NCBI GenBank assembly: GCA_028551475.1
Contig: CM052355.1
Span: forward strand, 20,425,580-20,489,579
DNA from: Casuarina equisetifolia
Lineage: Eukaryota > Streptophyta > Magnoliopsida > Fagales > Casuarinaceae
Reading direction: 5' to 3'
DNA: 64,000 nucleotides
Shown here piece after piece: positions 34,601 through 46,360 of this stretch (position 1 is its first letter; every line of letters starts with the position of its first letter). The notes under the pieces were generated by a model, which worked only from the letters and a program-made list of their open reading frames with translations, was not told the origin of the DNA and ran no database searches. The position numbers and the translations under genes are program-made.

Positions 34601-35250
34601 ATTTTGCCTAGGAGTCTCTCGATTAGGACTTTCCTAAGGTGCTAGAAACTATTGCACTAGAATTTCTCCTTGACCCTCTCATTGGGATAAAGTATCCCAT
34701 AAACCGGTGTTTAAGGTAACTTAATATCACTTAGCAAGATAGTCTATTGCATCCTCATCAAGTGTTCACCAACCTTACTTGTAGTTAGTACTGAAGGCAA
34801 TATGGATAAGGAAGTTTACAAGTAGGATAAGGATGACCCTTCTCTTACACATTTTTCTATGACAAATACACCATATGAGGAAAAACCATCATACATTCTT
34901 GGAGCAATGCTCCTAATTAAGGACTTTAATCTAAATGAAGAAATCCTAAAAAAAAAAAAAAGGATTTTCTTTTAGAACAAAATAAATCTAAAAGAGATTG
35001 ATTTTTTAAAAAATTTCTTAAATAGTTATCAAAGAAAAGTGCTATCTAATTGCAAAAGCATCATAAAAAAATACCATATTCTTTAAATGGTTTGATAAAC
35101 TATGCTAGTCATAGTTAGATTGGCTTCCCCTAGCCAACAAAGTAAACTATAAATATGGCCCATAAGATTACCCAATGAACTATTGACAAAGGTATGGTGG
35201 CAGAAACTGAAAAGCCCCCATTAGGCCTAGTCAAGTTTAAAGTGGGTAAC
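34601..35250 (+). pseudogene. Endogenous caulimovirid, linker between movement and coat protein
   Basis: This is a degenerate continuation between the two recognised domains. No motif was identified and stops are dense in all frames. It is placed in the viral block by position only. Confidence 0.4.
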
Positions 35251-36800
35251 GACATTATGTTAATTAAGTCTTATTCATCATGGGTACACAAGTGGATAAG
35301 ACTAAAGCTTATGTTTGGAAACCATTAGTGGAAAAAGTTTCTCTAAAGGAATATAAAAAACTTCCCATATTTTAGCCTCATGAAGGAAAAGCTAAAGTTA
35401 AAAATAATAATAGCAAGTTCATGCAAGCAATCGAAGAAATTTTGGTTAAATGTAGACAAGCTAAGTTTGCAACTTGGGATACAATTTTATTAGAAAAAGA
35501 AATCCATAATGATAGCCAAAATAAGATTAATGACACTAACTCTAGAAATTCTAGTTATAATTTAAGGTATGGCATTCCTTATGACCTAAGAATTAACATC
35601 TTAGAAGAGATTGGTGTTAAGAATGGCTCTATAATTGGTTCTTTAGTAGCTAGGTCTATTGAAGTCGACAACTTGAAAAATTATCTTAGAAATATGGAAG
35701 TGGGGGAATCCAACAATTTTAAACAACTAAAGTTGATTGATATTTTCTTTGATGAAGAAGATATTGTTGGTTTCCAAGTTGATAAAATTACTCAGACCTT
35801 AAAATATAAACCTTTGGTTAATCCTTTAGACTCATTAAATGTCAATAAGTTAAGCATTGTTCAACACACTTATAGGGTCAATTGTGTCTATGAATGGAAT
35901 TTTAGATGGCAAGCTAGAGTATGATATTGCCAAACTCCTACTATAGATAACCATAATTGGCAATGTATACAAGACATAGTCCAACTTGTTCAATAGGTTA
36001 ATCAAAAATCTCTTATTGAGTGAGTTTTTTGGCTAATTGAAAGGTTGTGGGATTAAGGAATTCTATTCAAAACTCAATAAAGACATATTCAAAAGGCAAC
36101 ATCATTTATAATGTAAATGGCCAACTCAAGGAAGATTTTATGGCAACACTAATCTTCTCTATTACTAAGCATTTTCATAAGAGATGCTAAGAACCATAAA
36201 GATAAGAATTTGGAGCTCTTGTCTAATCTTAGGTGTAAAAGGCTTCGTGACATTTAAAAGTAAAAAGAGTACTATCCTCACTAGAGTTATGATGAGACTA
36301 GGTGTTTTAATAGGCTTTTGGAAAGAAAAATTTCTAGTCAGTTTACCAAACATATTAGGACAAGAGACTAAAGATAAAATTAGAGAAGGCTTTGGGAAAG
36401 AAATCCCTTATAGTATAATAACTTTTGGAGAAATCACAAGTTATGTACGGAAAGAAGAGTTGGACATATGTTAGGCTTACGGCTACATAAGCAACTTCAC
36501 CAAGAAAAAAAGACATTATGGTGTAAGGTGATCATTATGTAGGCAACTCGGTTACTTAGGATGTGTAAACCTATAAGTGGGTTACTCACACATATCAAAA
36601 ATCTGTCAAACCCCAAAAAGAATTCAAGAAAGCTCCCTATAAGAACTCCTCTAGAAGAAAACCTATGAAGTAGGATGCAAGAGCATATCATAAATCTTTT
36701 TAGAAAAGACCCATAGACAATTAAGAAAAAAAAAAAAGACATTACTTGCTATAAATGCAATAAGAATGAGCATTTATGGAAGTACTTCATAATAGAGCAT
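35251..36800 (+). pseudogene. Coat-protein remnant of the endogenous caulimovirid, with zinc knuckle
   Basis: The longest surviving frame (35421-35924, 167 codons) is Asn/Ile/Lys-rich and has no host-gene features. Further on, 36184-36474 keeps a block (EKFLVSLPNILG, later IPYSIITFGEI) that resembles the conserved coat-protein segment just before the zinc knuckle of caulimovirids. At 36746-36787 lies a C-x2-C-x4-H-x4-F sequence, a CCHC knuckle whose last Cys is replaced by Phe. In the virus this domain packages nucleic acid. Broken by stops, not functional. Confidence 0.6.
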
Positions 36801-37204
36801 TGCATTAAGAACTAGCTAAAATAAAGCCTAGCCTATGAGCTTGCGAAGCCTAAAGAACTAGCTAAACCCACATCCAAAGGACTATAACCTAATGAACATA
36901 TTAGCAAGGTTTTAGTGAGACAAAGGGAATAGAAAGGCCCATGGCTAATTGTGACCTCTATAAAAAGATTAAAGTGCTTAAGAAAGAGATTCAAACCCTT
37001 AAATGCCCAAAAGGTTAAAGATAGGAAAGACCATTACTCTTTTCTAGATGGAACAATGGTTTATGAATTTCATCATCTTCTTATTTAGAAGAAAAGGAAT
37101 AAAGAGAAACCCCTATTTCAAAAGCCTATGTCTATCCACTATCAAAAGTAATGGTTCATAAATTGATTATTAGGGCAATGATGATCATAAATAAGGACCA
37201 TAAA
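36801..37204 (+). pseudogene. Endogenous caulimovirid, stretch before the copia insertion
   Basis: This is a Lys-rich degenerate tail after the knuckle. It ends with ATAAA (37200-37204), which is one copy of the copia target duplication. Confidence 0.45.
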
Positions 37205-37417
37205 TATTGAAATATTGTTGTTAGGATTTTAGGTATATACCTAAAATTGTATAGGCCCATTATAGAATCACATTGTATAGGCCCATACCTTTTTCATTCA
37301 CAATTCTTTATAAGCTTCTAGCAACTTATTTTATTTTGTTAGAATGAATTGTATTCATTCTCAGTTATTCTCTATACAACAGTTTATGATTTCTGTTTCC
37401 AAATACAATTTTTAACA
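37205..37417 (+). repeat. 5' LTR of the nested copia element
   Basis: This 213-bp repeat begins TATTGAAATATTG (the TG end has mutated to TA) and ends TTTTTAACA. It contains two units of a GTATAGGCCCATTATAGAATC-type repeat, against three in the 3' LTR. Confidence 0.88.
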
Positions 37418-37430
37418 TGGTATCAAAAGC
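37418..37430 (+). promoter_or_regulatory. Primer-binding site of the nested copia element
   Basis: TGGTATCAAAAGC directly abuts the 5' LTR end and matches the tRNA-Met primer site with a one-base insertion. Confidence 0.85.
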
Positions 37431-37921
37431 AAGAATTAATTATGTCTACCTGTACTCAAAAATGCCTCTTCTATAACCTTTTTTTCTCTCATTTTTTCTT
37501 TACCACTTCATACAAACCTTTCATCGAACACTAACCAATTAAGTAACCACTTAACCAATTCCTTGATTGATTAGCCACTCCCTTTGTTGAATCGGCTTAC
37601 CATGTTTGAACCTAGGTGCCCATAGCTCTATTCACTCAAATATGTCCTATTATGTGGCCCCATGTTTGACCAAGATGCTGAATTGGTTTCCCATGAAATG
37701 TTCGCTTGTCCTCTTATTTGGCTCATGTTCAACCCTAGGCACTGAATTGGCCTCTGTGTAGTTTTGTTCACCCAAATATATCTTATTGTTTAGCCCAATT
37801 TTTAACCTTAAGAGTTGAATCGGCTTCCCATGTTCAACCTCAAGTGCTACCACAGCTTACCTTACCTCAATTCAAGTTCTTTTTATTTGGTTCCAATCTC
37901 CAATTGTGGTATTTTATTATC

Positions 37922-40900
37922 ATTTAAAATGGACTCTAGCTATAGTCCTGACCACCATAGACAAGAGCATAGGAGCCATCCTCTCTCTCATAGGCATCGA
38001 CGCTCCCATGAGCATTTCAGTGAACCATCCAAACCCATAATTGAAGCTCCCCTTATTACTATTGGTCACCTTTTATATCTTGATCCAAGTGAGTAAATTG
38101 TTGTTCTTATTGTCTCTAAAAAGCTCCTTGGTGTGCAAAACTATGCTTCCTAGAGCCATGACATAGAAGTGGCTTTTCTTGGGAAAAATAACTTTGACAT
38201 TGTTGATCTTGCTATGGAAACCCCTACCCTTAACTCCCTTTTGTTTCCATTTTGGAAACATTGCAATGACATTGTCTTATCATGGCTTTGCACTACTCTT
38301 TCACCAAAGATTTATAGAATTTTCACTTACACATTGATGCTTGTGTGGGTTCATTTTCATGATAAGATTCAAAAAGTTGACACCAATAAAATATGTGCTA
38401 TAAGATAGGATCTTGACAAGATTGTTCAGCAAGGGAAACCCGTTGATAAGTATGTTTACCACTTAGAAAGCCTTTGCAATTAGTATGATTCTTATATCTC
38501 TTTTTGCTACCTTCAACTCAACAAGGATATTGATTTTCAAAGGTTCTTGGAATCAGGTAAAGTTATGGACTTTTTGAATGGGTTAGATAAGACCTTTTCT
38601 ATTGTCCATTCTCAAACCTAGAATACTTGTCCCATGCCAACTCTCTCATAAGCTATTGGCATGATACAAGATAAGGAAAAAGCTCGTTGCTCCATTATTA
38701 GTGCTAATGGATTCTCTTGCCTTTCCCATTGATTTTGGCTTACACCTTGGTCCAAACTCTTCCTCCACTCATAAGCGAGCTTGCTCTACTACTTCTTTTG
38801 TTGTGAATGTTCCAGGTATTGATATGCTTATCAGACATTCCAACTTGGGCCATATTAAAGCTCATCTAAGCTCTACTAATTAAGCATCTCATTATGACAC
38901 TTGCACCCATTATGGCAAGTAAGTACACAATTATAATGATTGTCTTATGCTCACTAAATGTGGTCATTATGGGGTTCTTGGTTACACAAAGGCCAAGTAT
39001 TATAAGCTCCATGGCAAACCTCAAACTCAACATGCACCACAACAGAAAGGCAAAAAAAAAGGTTAGATAGTGCAAGGCAATCCACCATTTTGTTGTTGAC
39101 AATGTTGATGAGGCTTTAAGTGATGAATTAGTCCTCTTTAAGAAGGACCAAGAGCTAATTATGTCCATCCTCAATAAAAAAAATAAAAAAAAAGTAACCT
39201 TCTATTCATATGATGTGCAACACCCATAACATTAGTCATGTTGTAGGTATTTTTCCTAAACATTATAACTACACGTGTTGGCTTGTAATTTAAGAGCTAG
39301 TGACCATATTATGGGTGATTTTACTTGTCTCATATCCCCTCGATCATGCTCACATGAACTTATCACTATTAGATTATCTAATGACAAGCGGATCCTTATT
39401 ACTCACATTGGTTTTGTAGTCTTGCAAAACCAATACTACTTATATGATGTTCTTTATACACTTGCTTTTATTGCTAATTTGTTATCTACCACCAAATATA
39501 CCAGTGATTATAATTATGTCATCACACTACTCTCCCATTTTTGCTACTTTCAAGACTTATAAACTAAGATAGTGATGGGGCTTGGTAGAGTGAAACATGG
39601 TTTTTATTATCTTACTAGTACTTTTAATGATGCATTTTGTTCTACATTAAAAAATTATGTAGTAGATAGTTTTATTTCTACAAGGATGAACAATATTTGT
39701 AATTCTTCTTCCCATTCTACTATGTGTAATGTCTTGCATCAATGTTTGGGCCACCCATCCTTTAATTCTATGCATGTTTTTGATGTTTCATCTTCTTCAT
39801 TGAATGAAATTAAAGCATGTCCTATTTGTCCACTTGCAAAACATGCATGTTCTATTTTTCTTACTAGCACCTCTCTAGCTATCAACTCATTTAACTTAAT
39901 ACACATAGACATTTGGGGACCTTAGAAGTCCCTCTCATATTCTGATGCTCGATATCGTCTTACTATAGTAAATGATCACACTCGTGCTACTTAGATGTTT
40001 TTCATGAAATGCAAAACAAAAACCCTTCACTATATCTAATCGTACTTTACCATGGTCATGACTTAATTTGGTGTCAAAATTAAATGTGTTCACATGGACA
40101 ATGTGCAAGACTTTTTTAATTCCTTATGTGTCTCCTTCTTTGACTCTCACAGAATCATACATAAGAGTTCTTATCCCTATACTCCTTAACAAAATGGGAT
40201 AGTAAAAAGAAAACATCAATATCTATTTAATGTTGCAAGGGCATTATGCTTTCAGTCTCATTGCCCTCTCCATTTTTTAAGTGAATGTCTTCTTACGGCA
40301 ACTTACTTTCCTAATCGTATACCTACTTCTATCTTTACTAGCAAGACACCTTAAGCAATTATTTGGCAAACCGCCTTCACTTGACCATTTATAAGTTTTT
40401 AGGTGATTATGCTACACTGTGAACTTGACTCAAAATGATAAGTTTGGGCATCGCTCCATTCCTTTTATTTTTATAGGATATCCCCATGCTTAGAAAGGAT
40501 ATCATCTTCTTAACCTCACCACTAAAAAAAATTTGTGAGTCAAGATGTAGTTTTTCATAAGTTTATATTTCCTTTTGATTTCACCACTTCCTCTAGGTCA
40601 AATATTATGCATACATCATCATCTGATATAGATATGCAAGACTATGACTCACTTGCATTGTCCCTTACATTGCCCTATCCCCGCAGTCTGACATCCCTCT
40701 TTCACTTCCCACTAAAGTGTCATTACCTTATCCATAACACTCAAGTAGAATTCCTAAACCTCCTAGTTGGACTTAAGATTATATATGCTCTCATGCATAC
40801 TCTTCTCATGTCCCTTTTACCCCATCTACTGCACACTCTATTTCCCATGTTTTCTCGCATCATTGACTTTCCACTCAGCATCCCCATTTCATATGTTTTA

Positions 40901-42479
40901 TATCAGCCATAATTGAACCGTCCACTTATTGTGAGGCTAACTTTGATCCCAAATGATGTGATGCCATGGCCAAGGAACTTAGGACATTAGAATCAAATTG
41001 TACATAGGACTTGGTTTCTTTACCTATAGGTTGCTGTGTTATTGGGAACAAATGGATGTATAAGATCAAATACAACCCCAATGGTAGTATTGACCATTAC
41101 AATGCCTGCCTTGTGGCTAATGACTATAACTAGCATCAAGGAGTTGATTAAGATACATTTGCCCTCGTTGGGAAACTTGTCATTGTACACATTCTAGTTG
41201 CACTAATTGCCATTCATCATTAGGATTTGTATCAAATGGACATCCACAATGCCTTCCTTCAAGGTGATCTAAATAGTGAGATCTATATACATCTCCCAAA
41301 AGATCTTTAATGCAAAGGGGGATCACTAGTTTGCAAGCTAAAGAATCTTTATATAAAATTAAGCAAGCATCACAACAGTGGTATCAAACATTTATTGACA
41401 CCTTTCTTTGAATTAGCTTCCATCACTCCCAACATTATCATTCTCTCTTCCTTAAGCAAACAAATAAGGGTCTACTTGTCGTTTTCATTTATGTTGATGA
41501 TATGATTATTATAGGGGGGATGAAGCTGGCATTGTTGAGTTGAAAAGATATCTTTGTTCCACCTTCCGAATGAAAGACCTTGGACTTGTTAAACATTTCC
41601 TAGGGGTTGAGATGGCATGTTCTCCTATCAATCTTGTGATGAACCAACAGATATATGCTCTTGAGTTGATCATTGAATATGGACTTTTTAGATCCAAGCT
41701 TGCCAATACTTCTATAAAACAAAATGTCAAGTATACAAGCTTAGAGTATGATGAGTTTTGGAAAATGAAAGAGACACCCCTTTAAAGGATATCAATAAGT
41801 AACAACGTTTGGTAGGTAAGATGATTTATCTCATTGTCACCTAACTTGATATATGCTTTGTTGTTTAGTTATTAAGCCAGTTCATGCATATGCTAAAAGA
41901 TTCACATCTAGAAGCAACTTTTAAGGTCATTAGGTACATCAAAAAGTCACCTAGACAGGGTTTACTCATGAAGTCTCAGAACAGCTTAGAATTATATGCT
42001 TATTGTGATGCTACATATGAGTCTTGTCCTATGGGTTGGCATTCTACTATTGGTTTTTACATCATGATTAAAGATTCACTCATCTTATGGAATAGTAAGA
42101 AGCAATCTCATGTCTCTAAATCTTCTATTGAATCTGAATATCATGCCATGGCATCAACTACTTGGAAGATAATCTGGCTTCTTAGGCTTTTTCAAGATTT
42201 GTAGGTACCCTCAATCAAACATGTCACCCTTTTCTATGATAATGAATCTGCCACGAAAATACATGCCAATCTTATCTTTATGAGAAGACCAAGTATAATA
42301 AGATAGATCATCATTTTATTAGAGAAAAGATTGCTACTCAAGTTATTCATACTGTTCACATCTCCACAAGAGATCTACTTATAGGCCTTTTGACAAAGGC
42401 ATTAGGAATACAACAACATTATTTCTTGTTGAGCAAGTTAGGTGTCTACAATCCTTTTCGACCACCACCTTAAGGAGGA
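37922..42479 (+). pseudogene. gag-pol remnant of the nested copia element
   Basis: Gag starts at the ATG at 37930 (MDSSYSPDHH) and keeps the copia gag landmark SWLCTTLSP near 38280-38305. The pre-integrase finger (HQCLGHPSF) is at about 39740-39765 and an integrase start (LIHIDIWGP) at about 39895-39925. RT spans about 40960-41800 with an intact YVDD box at 41490-41501. RNase H runs from 41884, with an SKSSIESEYHAMAS block at about 42115-42155. At least a dozen in-frame stops interrupt it. The open frames between 38701 and 42204 on both strands are fragments or shadows of this remnant. Confidence 0.88.
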
Positions 42480-42726
42480 TGTTAAAATATTGTTGTTGGG
42501 CTTCTAGGCTTTTGGGTATAAACCCAAAATTGTATAGGCCTATTATAGAATCTTGTTGTATAGGCCTATTATAGAATCTCATTGTATAGGCCCATTCCCT
42601 TTCCATTCACAAATCTTTATAAGCTTCTAGTAACTTATTGTATTTTATTAGAATGACTTATATTCATTCTCAATTATTCTCTATATAGCAGTTTATGATT
42701 TCTACTTCCAAATACAATTCTTAACA
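42480..42726 (+). repeat. 3' LTR of the nested copia element
   Basis: This 247-bp repeat begins TGTTAAAATATTG and ends ATTCTTAACA, preceded by the purine tract AAGGAGGA. It has one extra copy of a 26-bp unit (GTATAGGCCTATTATAGAATC core) compared with the 5' LTR. Confidence 0.88.
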
Positions 42727-43300
42727 ATAAGCTTAATTTGATAGTCTTGTTAGGTACAAGGCTAATCTTAGTTTATGTAAAGAAGGCCTACTTTCTTTTG
42801 ATATTATGAAAATAAGAAGTCACCAATGAAGTACAAATAATTGAATGTTGTTATTTGTACTCGAGGTGCTTGTTTTGAGCAACCCTTCTTATTGGCCAAG
42901 TATCTAACAATTGATGTTATCCACGGAACCTTTTTTATAGAGATGTTACGATTGTTTAGTGTAATAGATGATTACATCTCTTTAAATAAGCATAATGGTA
43001 AAGTTAAGTTTGACTTTGTCCATAAGTCCAAGGTTCATGGTCTAAACTTTGTAGTAGACAAGGAAGTTGATGAAAATTCTTCATGTTAATCCAAGCAAAA
43101 GAAGCTCGTTTGAACTTCCTAATTGAAGACACTAATTGCCTCAAAATGAAGGAGCAAATATCTCATATGTTAGTACAACGTAGAATTAAGGAATTTCAAT
43201 AACAACTAGAAGACATAGTCTATTATGATCTTCCAAGGACATTTTGAGAAAGAAAAAGTCATTGCAAAGGGTTACCCTACACAAAATTTAGTTGGGAGCC
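42727..43300 (+). pseudogene. Protease and start of RT linker of the endogenous caulimovirid
   Basis: The frame at 42841-43089 has a protease-type block (FEQPFLLAKYL followed by IDVIHGTFF, where viruses usually have DVILGTPF). From about 43090 follows the conserved linker leading into RT (LNFLIEDTN, QQLEDIV, then a Tyr-Asp-Leu-Pro block), with at least two stops. The RT active site itself is absent; viral similarity ends near 43290-43300, close to the foldback that starts at 43313. Confidence 0.65.
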
Positions 43301-43312
43301 ATTCTTTCAAGT

Positions 43313-43563
43313 CTTATTTCTCTTTCTTGCCCCTATCTTGTTCTCTCTGTCTTGTGGTCCAATTCCTTCAATGGCTATATTCTGACATTCCAACGAGCAA
43401 ATAAATGGTAAGAGAGACTTTAAAGTGATTTTTGTTCAACAGAGAAAGAGAGAGACATTAAGTTAAAACAAAAATCACTAGTTTTCCTAATGAAATGTCA
43501 GAATATAGCCATTTCAAAGATTTGGTCAGCAAAAGAAAGAGAAAGGCGAGAAAGAAAAATAAG
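43313..43563. repeat. Foldback: imperfect inverted repeat of about 110-base arms
   Basis: The left arm (43313 to about 43440) and right arm (about 43465-43563) are imperfect reverse complements. The strongest block is AATGGCTATATTCTGACATT at 43370-43389, matched exactly in reverse complement at 43494-43513. An inner block (AGTGATTTTTGTT, about 43424) pairs with AACAAAAATCACT (about 43467), and the outer ends CTTATTT/AAATAAG also pair. RNA from either strand would form a long hairpin. It could be a small foldback transposon (MITE), part of an LTR, or a hairpin small-RNA precursor. No target duplication was identified. Confidence 0.75.
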
Positions 43564-44620
43564 AAAAACAAAATTAGGGCTTGAGAAAACGGCTTGCGGG
43601 GAGAGAGAAGAAGAAAAGAGTCACGTGAGGGAGAGGGTTCTCACCTAAATCGCCTTTGGGCTTGGGTCATGAATTACTTAATTTGGCCCACTTGGTCTTA
43701 GCTCAACCCAACTAATCTTATAAAGAGAAAACTTTCAGCCCACATAAATAATAAGAGAAAGATATAATTTAGCCCACCAAAAAAAATTTCAGAACCATAA
43801 GCTCATCAACTCACAATTATAAGAATGAGAAAATAAAATAAATTTATTTTTAAATGAAAATATAAAGTCAACTGAAATGCTTATTTTACCAATAAATATT
43901 ATATGCAATATACTTATATTTATTTACTTTATGGTGCAAAATATGCCATATAAAAAATTTATTTTGTAAAAACATTTTCTTTTTTGTTAATCATCAAAAT
44001 CATATTAAAATGAGATATATCCTATATTCCTAACAATCTCTCCCCTTTTTATGATGACAAAACTCTTTGCTAAAATGTTGTATACGAAAAAATGATTATT
44101 TAAATGAGCTTTGAAATCTTTATGCAAGATATAGATATATCTTTCTCTTCAATCGTTTGTATACAAAGATATGCAAATAATGTTCTATGTGAGCACACGT
44201 TCCAATTCTCAATAGATTTAAAATAGAACAAGAGTGTGCTTTGCCAAGATATCGAGAATATAAAGGATACTAACAAACATAAATTGGCTAATCAGTCATA
44301 AGCATCATCTAATGTCATTCTCACAAATAATAATATTGCACTTTAAATCCCAGCAAGCACAAGATAAGAGATCGAAAGATTTTCACACGGAATTCGAGTG
44401 GTTCGAACCAACCTGTAAGACCTACGTTCATTATTTTGTTATCCCACTAACTTCATCAATTAGAGTTTGCTTTAACTAAAACAATCAATACTGGATTAGA
44501 TTAACCTAAAGTCTACTCGCAGTTTCGATTTAACTAATCTGTGATTCCAACATGTCAACTATTGATAGGCAAGTTAAGGAAAGATGATCTTAAGCCTAAT
44601 TAGCGTTTTTCTAACGAAAG
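43564..44620 (-). repeat. Remnant of a - strand LTR retrotransposon
   Basis: At 44029-44056 the sequence CCTAACA followed by ATCTCTCCCCTTTTTATGATGACAAA closely copies the LTR end plus polypurine-tract context of the 10.4 kb copia element (10723-10754). This suggests a related element whose 3' LTR ends at about 44034 and whose internal region lies to the right. The sequence near 44380-44420 resembles LTR-type text but was not matched to a partner. No coding domain remains. Confidence 0.4.
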
Positions 44621-46020
44621 CTTAAACTTTTTTCCCTTTTGTTATTTGAGATGTTTTCACACTTTACTCTAACAAATAAACTCAATGTAAGTGTTTTGCA
44701 AGGCTTTTCTAACAATATACAATGATTTTCTCAATACATGAACTGAATGTACAAAAGGTATGAGCTGTCCTTTTCAAAAATGGATTATTTGAATTGTGAA
44801 GACAAGACGGCTTCGATGAGATTTGTTTACCCATAGCGAATGGCTCATATGGACAACTTTTAGGAAGATTGAGATTAAGGCCGTGGAATAACAAAATGCA
44901 ACTTAACATGTGGTGCTCGGCAGAACATGTATCACAAACTTACACCATGGAGTGCGAAAAACGCTCGAGCGAAATCGCATTTCAGGTGCATAGAACCCGC
45001 GGTGAAACGACATTATAAGTGCACAAATAAGGTAAAACGCACTAGAGAAGCGGCCCTTTAGGTGTTTATAATGTAGGAATATAATTGTCTCAAATGAGAA
45101 TTATGCCAAAATCTAACATATTGAAAATGGGTTATAAATATAAAAAAAATAAAACGAGAATTGCATATTTGATAGCGGCTGCATTTTTAGTATGATCTTG
45201 ACTAACATCTTACCATTTATTACTCGAATGTGCTAGACAATGAGAAGCAAGAACTCCGCAATGGAATTAGGTTCAAAGACGTTCAATTGTAGAGAAAAAA
45301 TAGTGAAAAGGTGTCTACTTAACAAAGGGATGTGAGTTTTTTAATAAGTGTGATTATGTTTTAATCATTGTGAAATGACCATTATGCCCTTACCATAAGC
45401 CTGATTTCATATACAGATCCCAATGCACATATTATAAGCTAGAAAGAGGACTTAGCCAATATAATAAAAATGTACTAACCAAATAGTCCTGACTCATCGA
45501 AGTTCCATAAGGTGCACTAAGGTTCACACTGGTTAGCATTATATTCACAATCAAAGTCAAAATCTGTATAAATAACTAGACCAATATTAATTACATTAAT
45601 AAACCTTTATAAGAAAATTAGTTTATGCTAATTGATAAAGCTCACATTACATGAGCTTATAAAATAAGCTAACATATAAAACACTCAGTCAAGCGACATT
45701 TCAAGTGTCTGTATAACGCACAAGAATATAAGGTTTATAGAATTTAGTAAAACATGAATATAGGGTTTATGGTCATTTTCTCATATATAGGCTTTATGCG
45801 GGAAGTAATATCCGACACACTTTTAAGGTAACATATTTCAAAAGGAGTCGTTTTTGTTTAGGTGTGATGTGTTTTTTAGTTATTCTTGAAATATAACACA
45901 TGAGATGGTCAAAGGGGATAATGCACATAATATTTCTTAATTATGCACAAAATATTTTTAGAGTTTCTTCTTTTAGTTCTCTTGCAATGCCATAGTCATT
46001 TGGTTTTATTAAACTATTAT
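44621..46020. other. Intergenic, no gene recognised
   Basis: AT-rich. No open frame with family features was seen and no repeat partner was found inside the window. The 66-codon frame at 44709-44909 (- strand) looks random. Confidence 0.45.
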
Positions 46021-46026
46021 AGCATG

Positions 46027-46360
46027 GATATCCAATCCTACATTATTAGGGTATAGAGTTGTATACTTAATTAAATATGATTTTTTTTCCCTACTTCATT
46101 AGTTAGTTTTTGAGATAGAGTTGGTCCTTCCTTACATAGTTACAAAGTTCAAATTTTTCTTAACACCTTTATAGATTTAAATAAACTAGATCTATACCAA
46201 AAGTAACACCATAGTGTGAATGCCCATATCCACATTTTGTAAAGGGAACATGTTATGATTGGGATGTCTAATGTTGTAGAATTGTATGTTTGATTAAATA
46301 TCATTATTTTTTCCCACTTTATGAGCTGGTTTTTTAGGTAGATTTAGACCTTCCTTATAA
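46027..46360. repeat. Diverged direct duplication of about 105 bp
   Basis: About 46027-46137 and about 46258-46360 share ordered blocks (GTATAGAGTTGTATACTTAATTAA against GTAGAATTGTATGTTTGATTAA, then TTTTTCCC, then a GA.TTGGTCCTTCCTTA-type end). Identity looks like roughly 70% by eye. Confidence 0.5.

Larger units (their letters stand above)
37205..42726 (+). mobile_element. Ty1/copia retrotransposon, 5.5 kb, nested in the endogenous caulimovirid
   Basis: A complete structure: 5' LTR 37205-37417, primer site from 37418, gag-pol remnant, 3' LTR 42480-42726. Flanking pentamers ATAAA (37200-37204) and ATAAG (42727-42731) match at four of five positions. The internal region carries gag, pre-integrase, integrase, RT and RNase H in copia order with many stops. 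The viral reading resumes after the right LTR, so the element inserted into an already integrated viral sequence. Confidence 0.9.
33456..43300 (+). mobile_element. Endogenous caulimovirid (plant pararetrovirus) fragment, split by a copia insertion
   Basis: Two blocks, 33456-37204 and 42727-about 43300, together hold about 4.3 kb of a Caulimoviridae-type genome in the order primer site, movement protein, coat protein with zinc knuckle, protease, start of the RT linker. This single-polyprotein order fits petuvirus-like or florendovirus-like viruses; genus was not determined. The reading frame is broken many times by stops and frameshifts. RT and RNase H are missing: the viral sequence stops near 43300. 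A complete Ty1/copia element (37205-42726) lies between coat protein and protease. Identification rests on remembered conserved blocks in the movement-protein and protease-RT regions, not on a database search. It is an old, non-functional copy. Confidence 0.75.

Noticed and set aside
35421..35924. 167-codon open frame that could be a host gene
   Set aside because: It lies between movement-protein and zinc-knuckle remnants of the viral block, has no promoter or splice context and is Asn/Ile/Lys-rich like its neighbours. It is read as coat-protein remnant.
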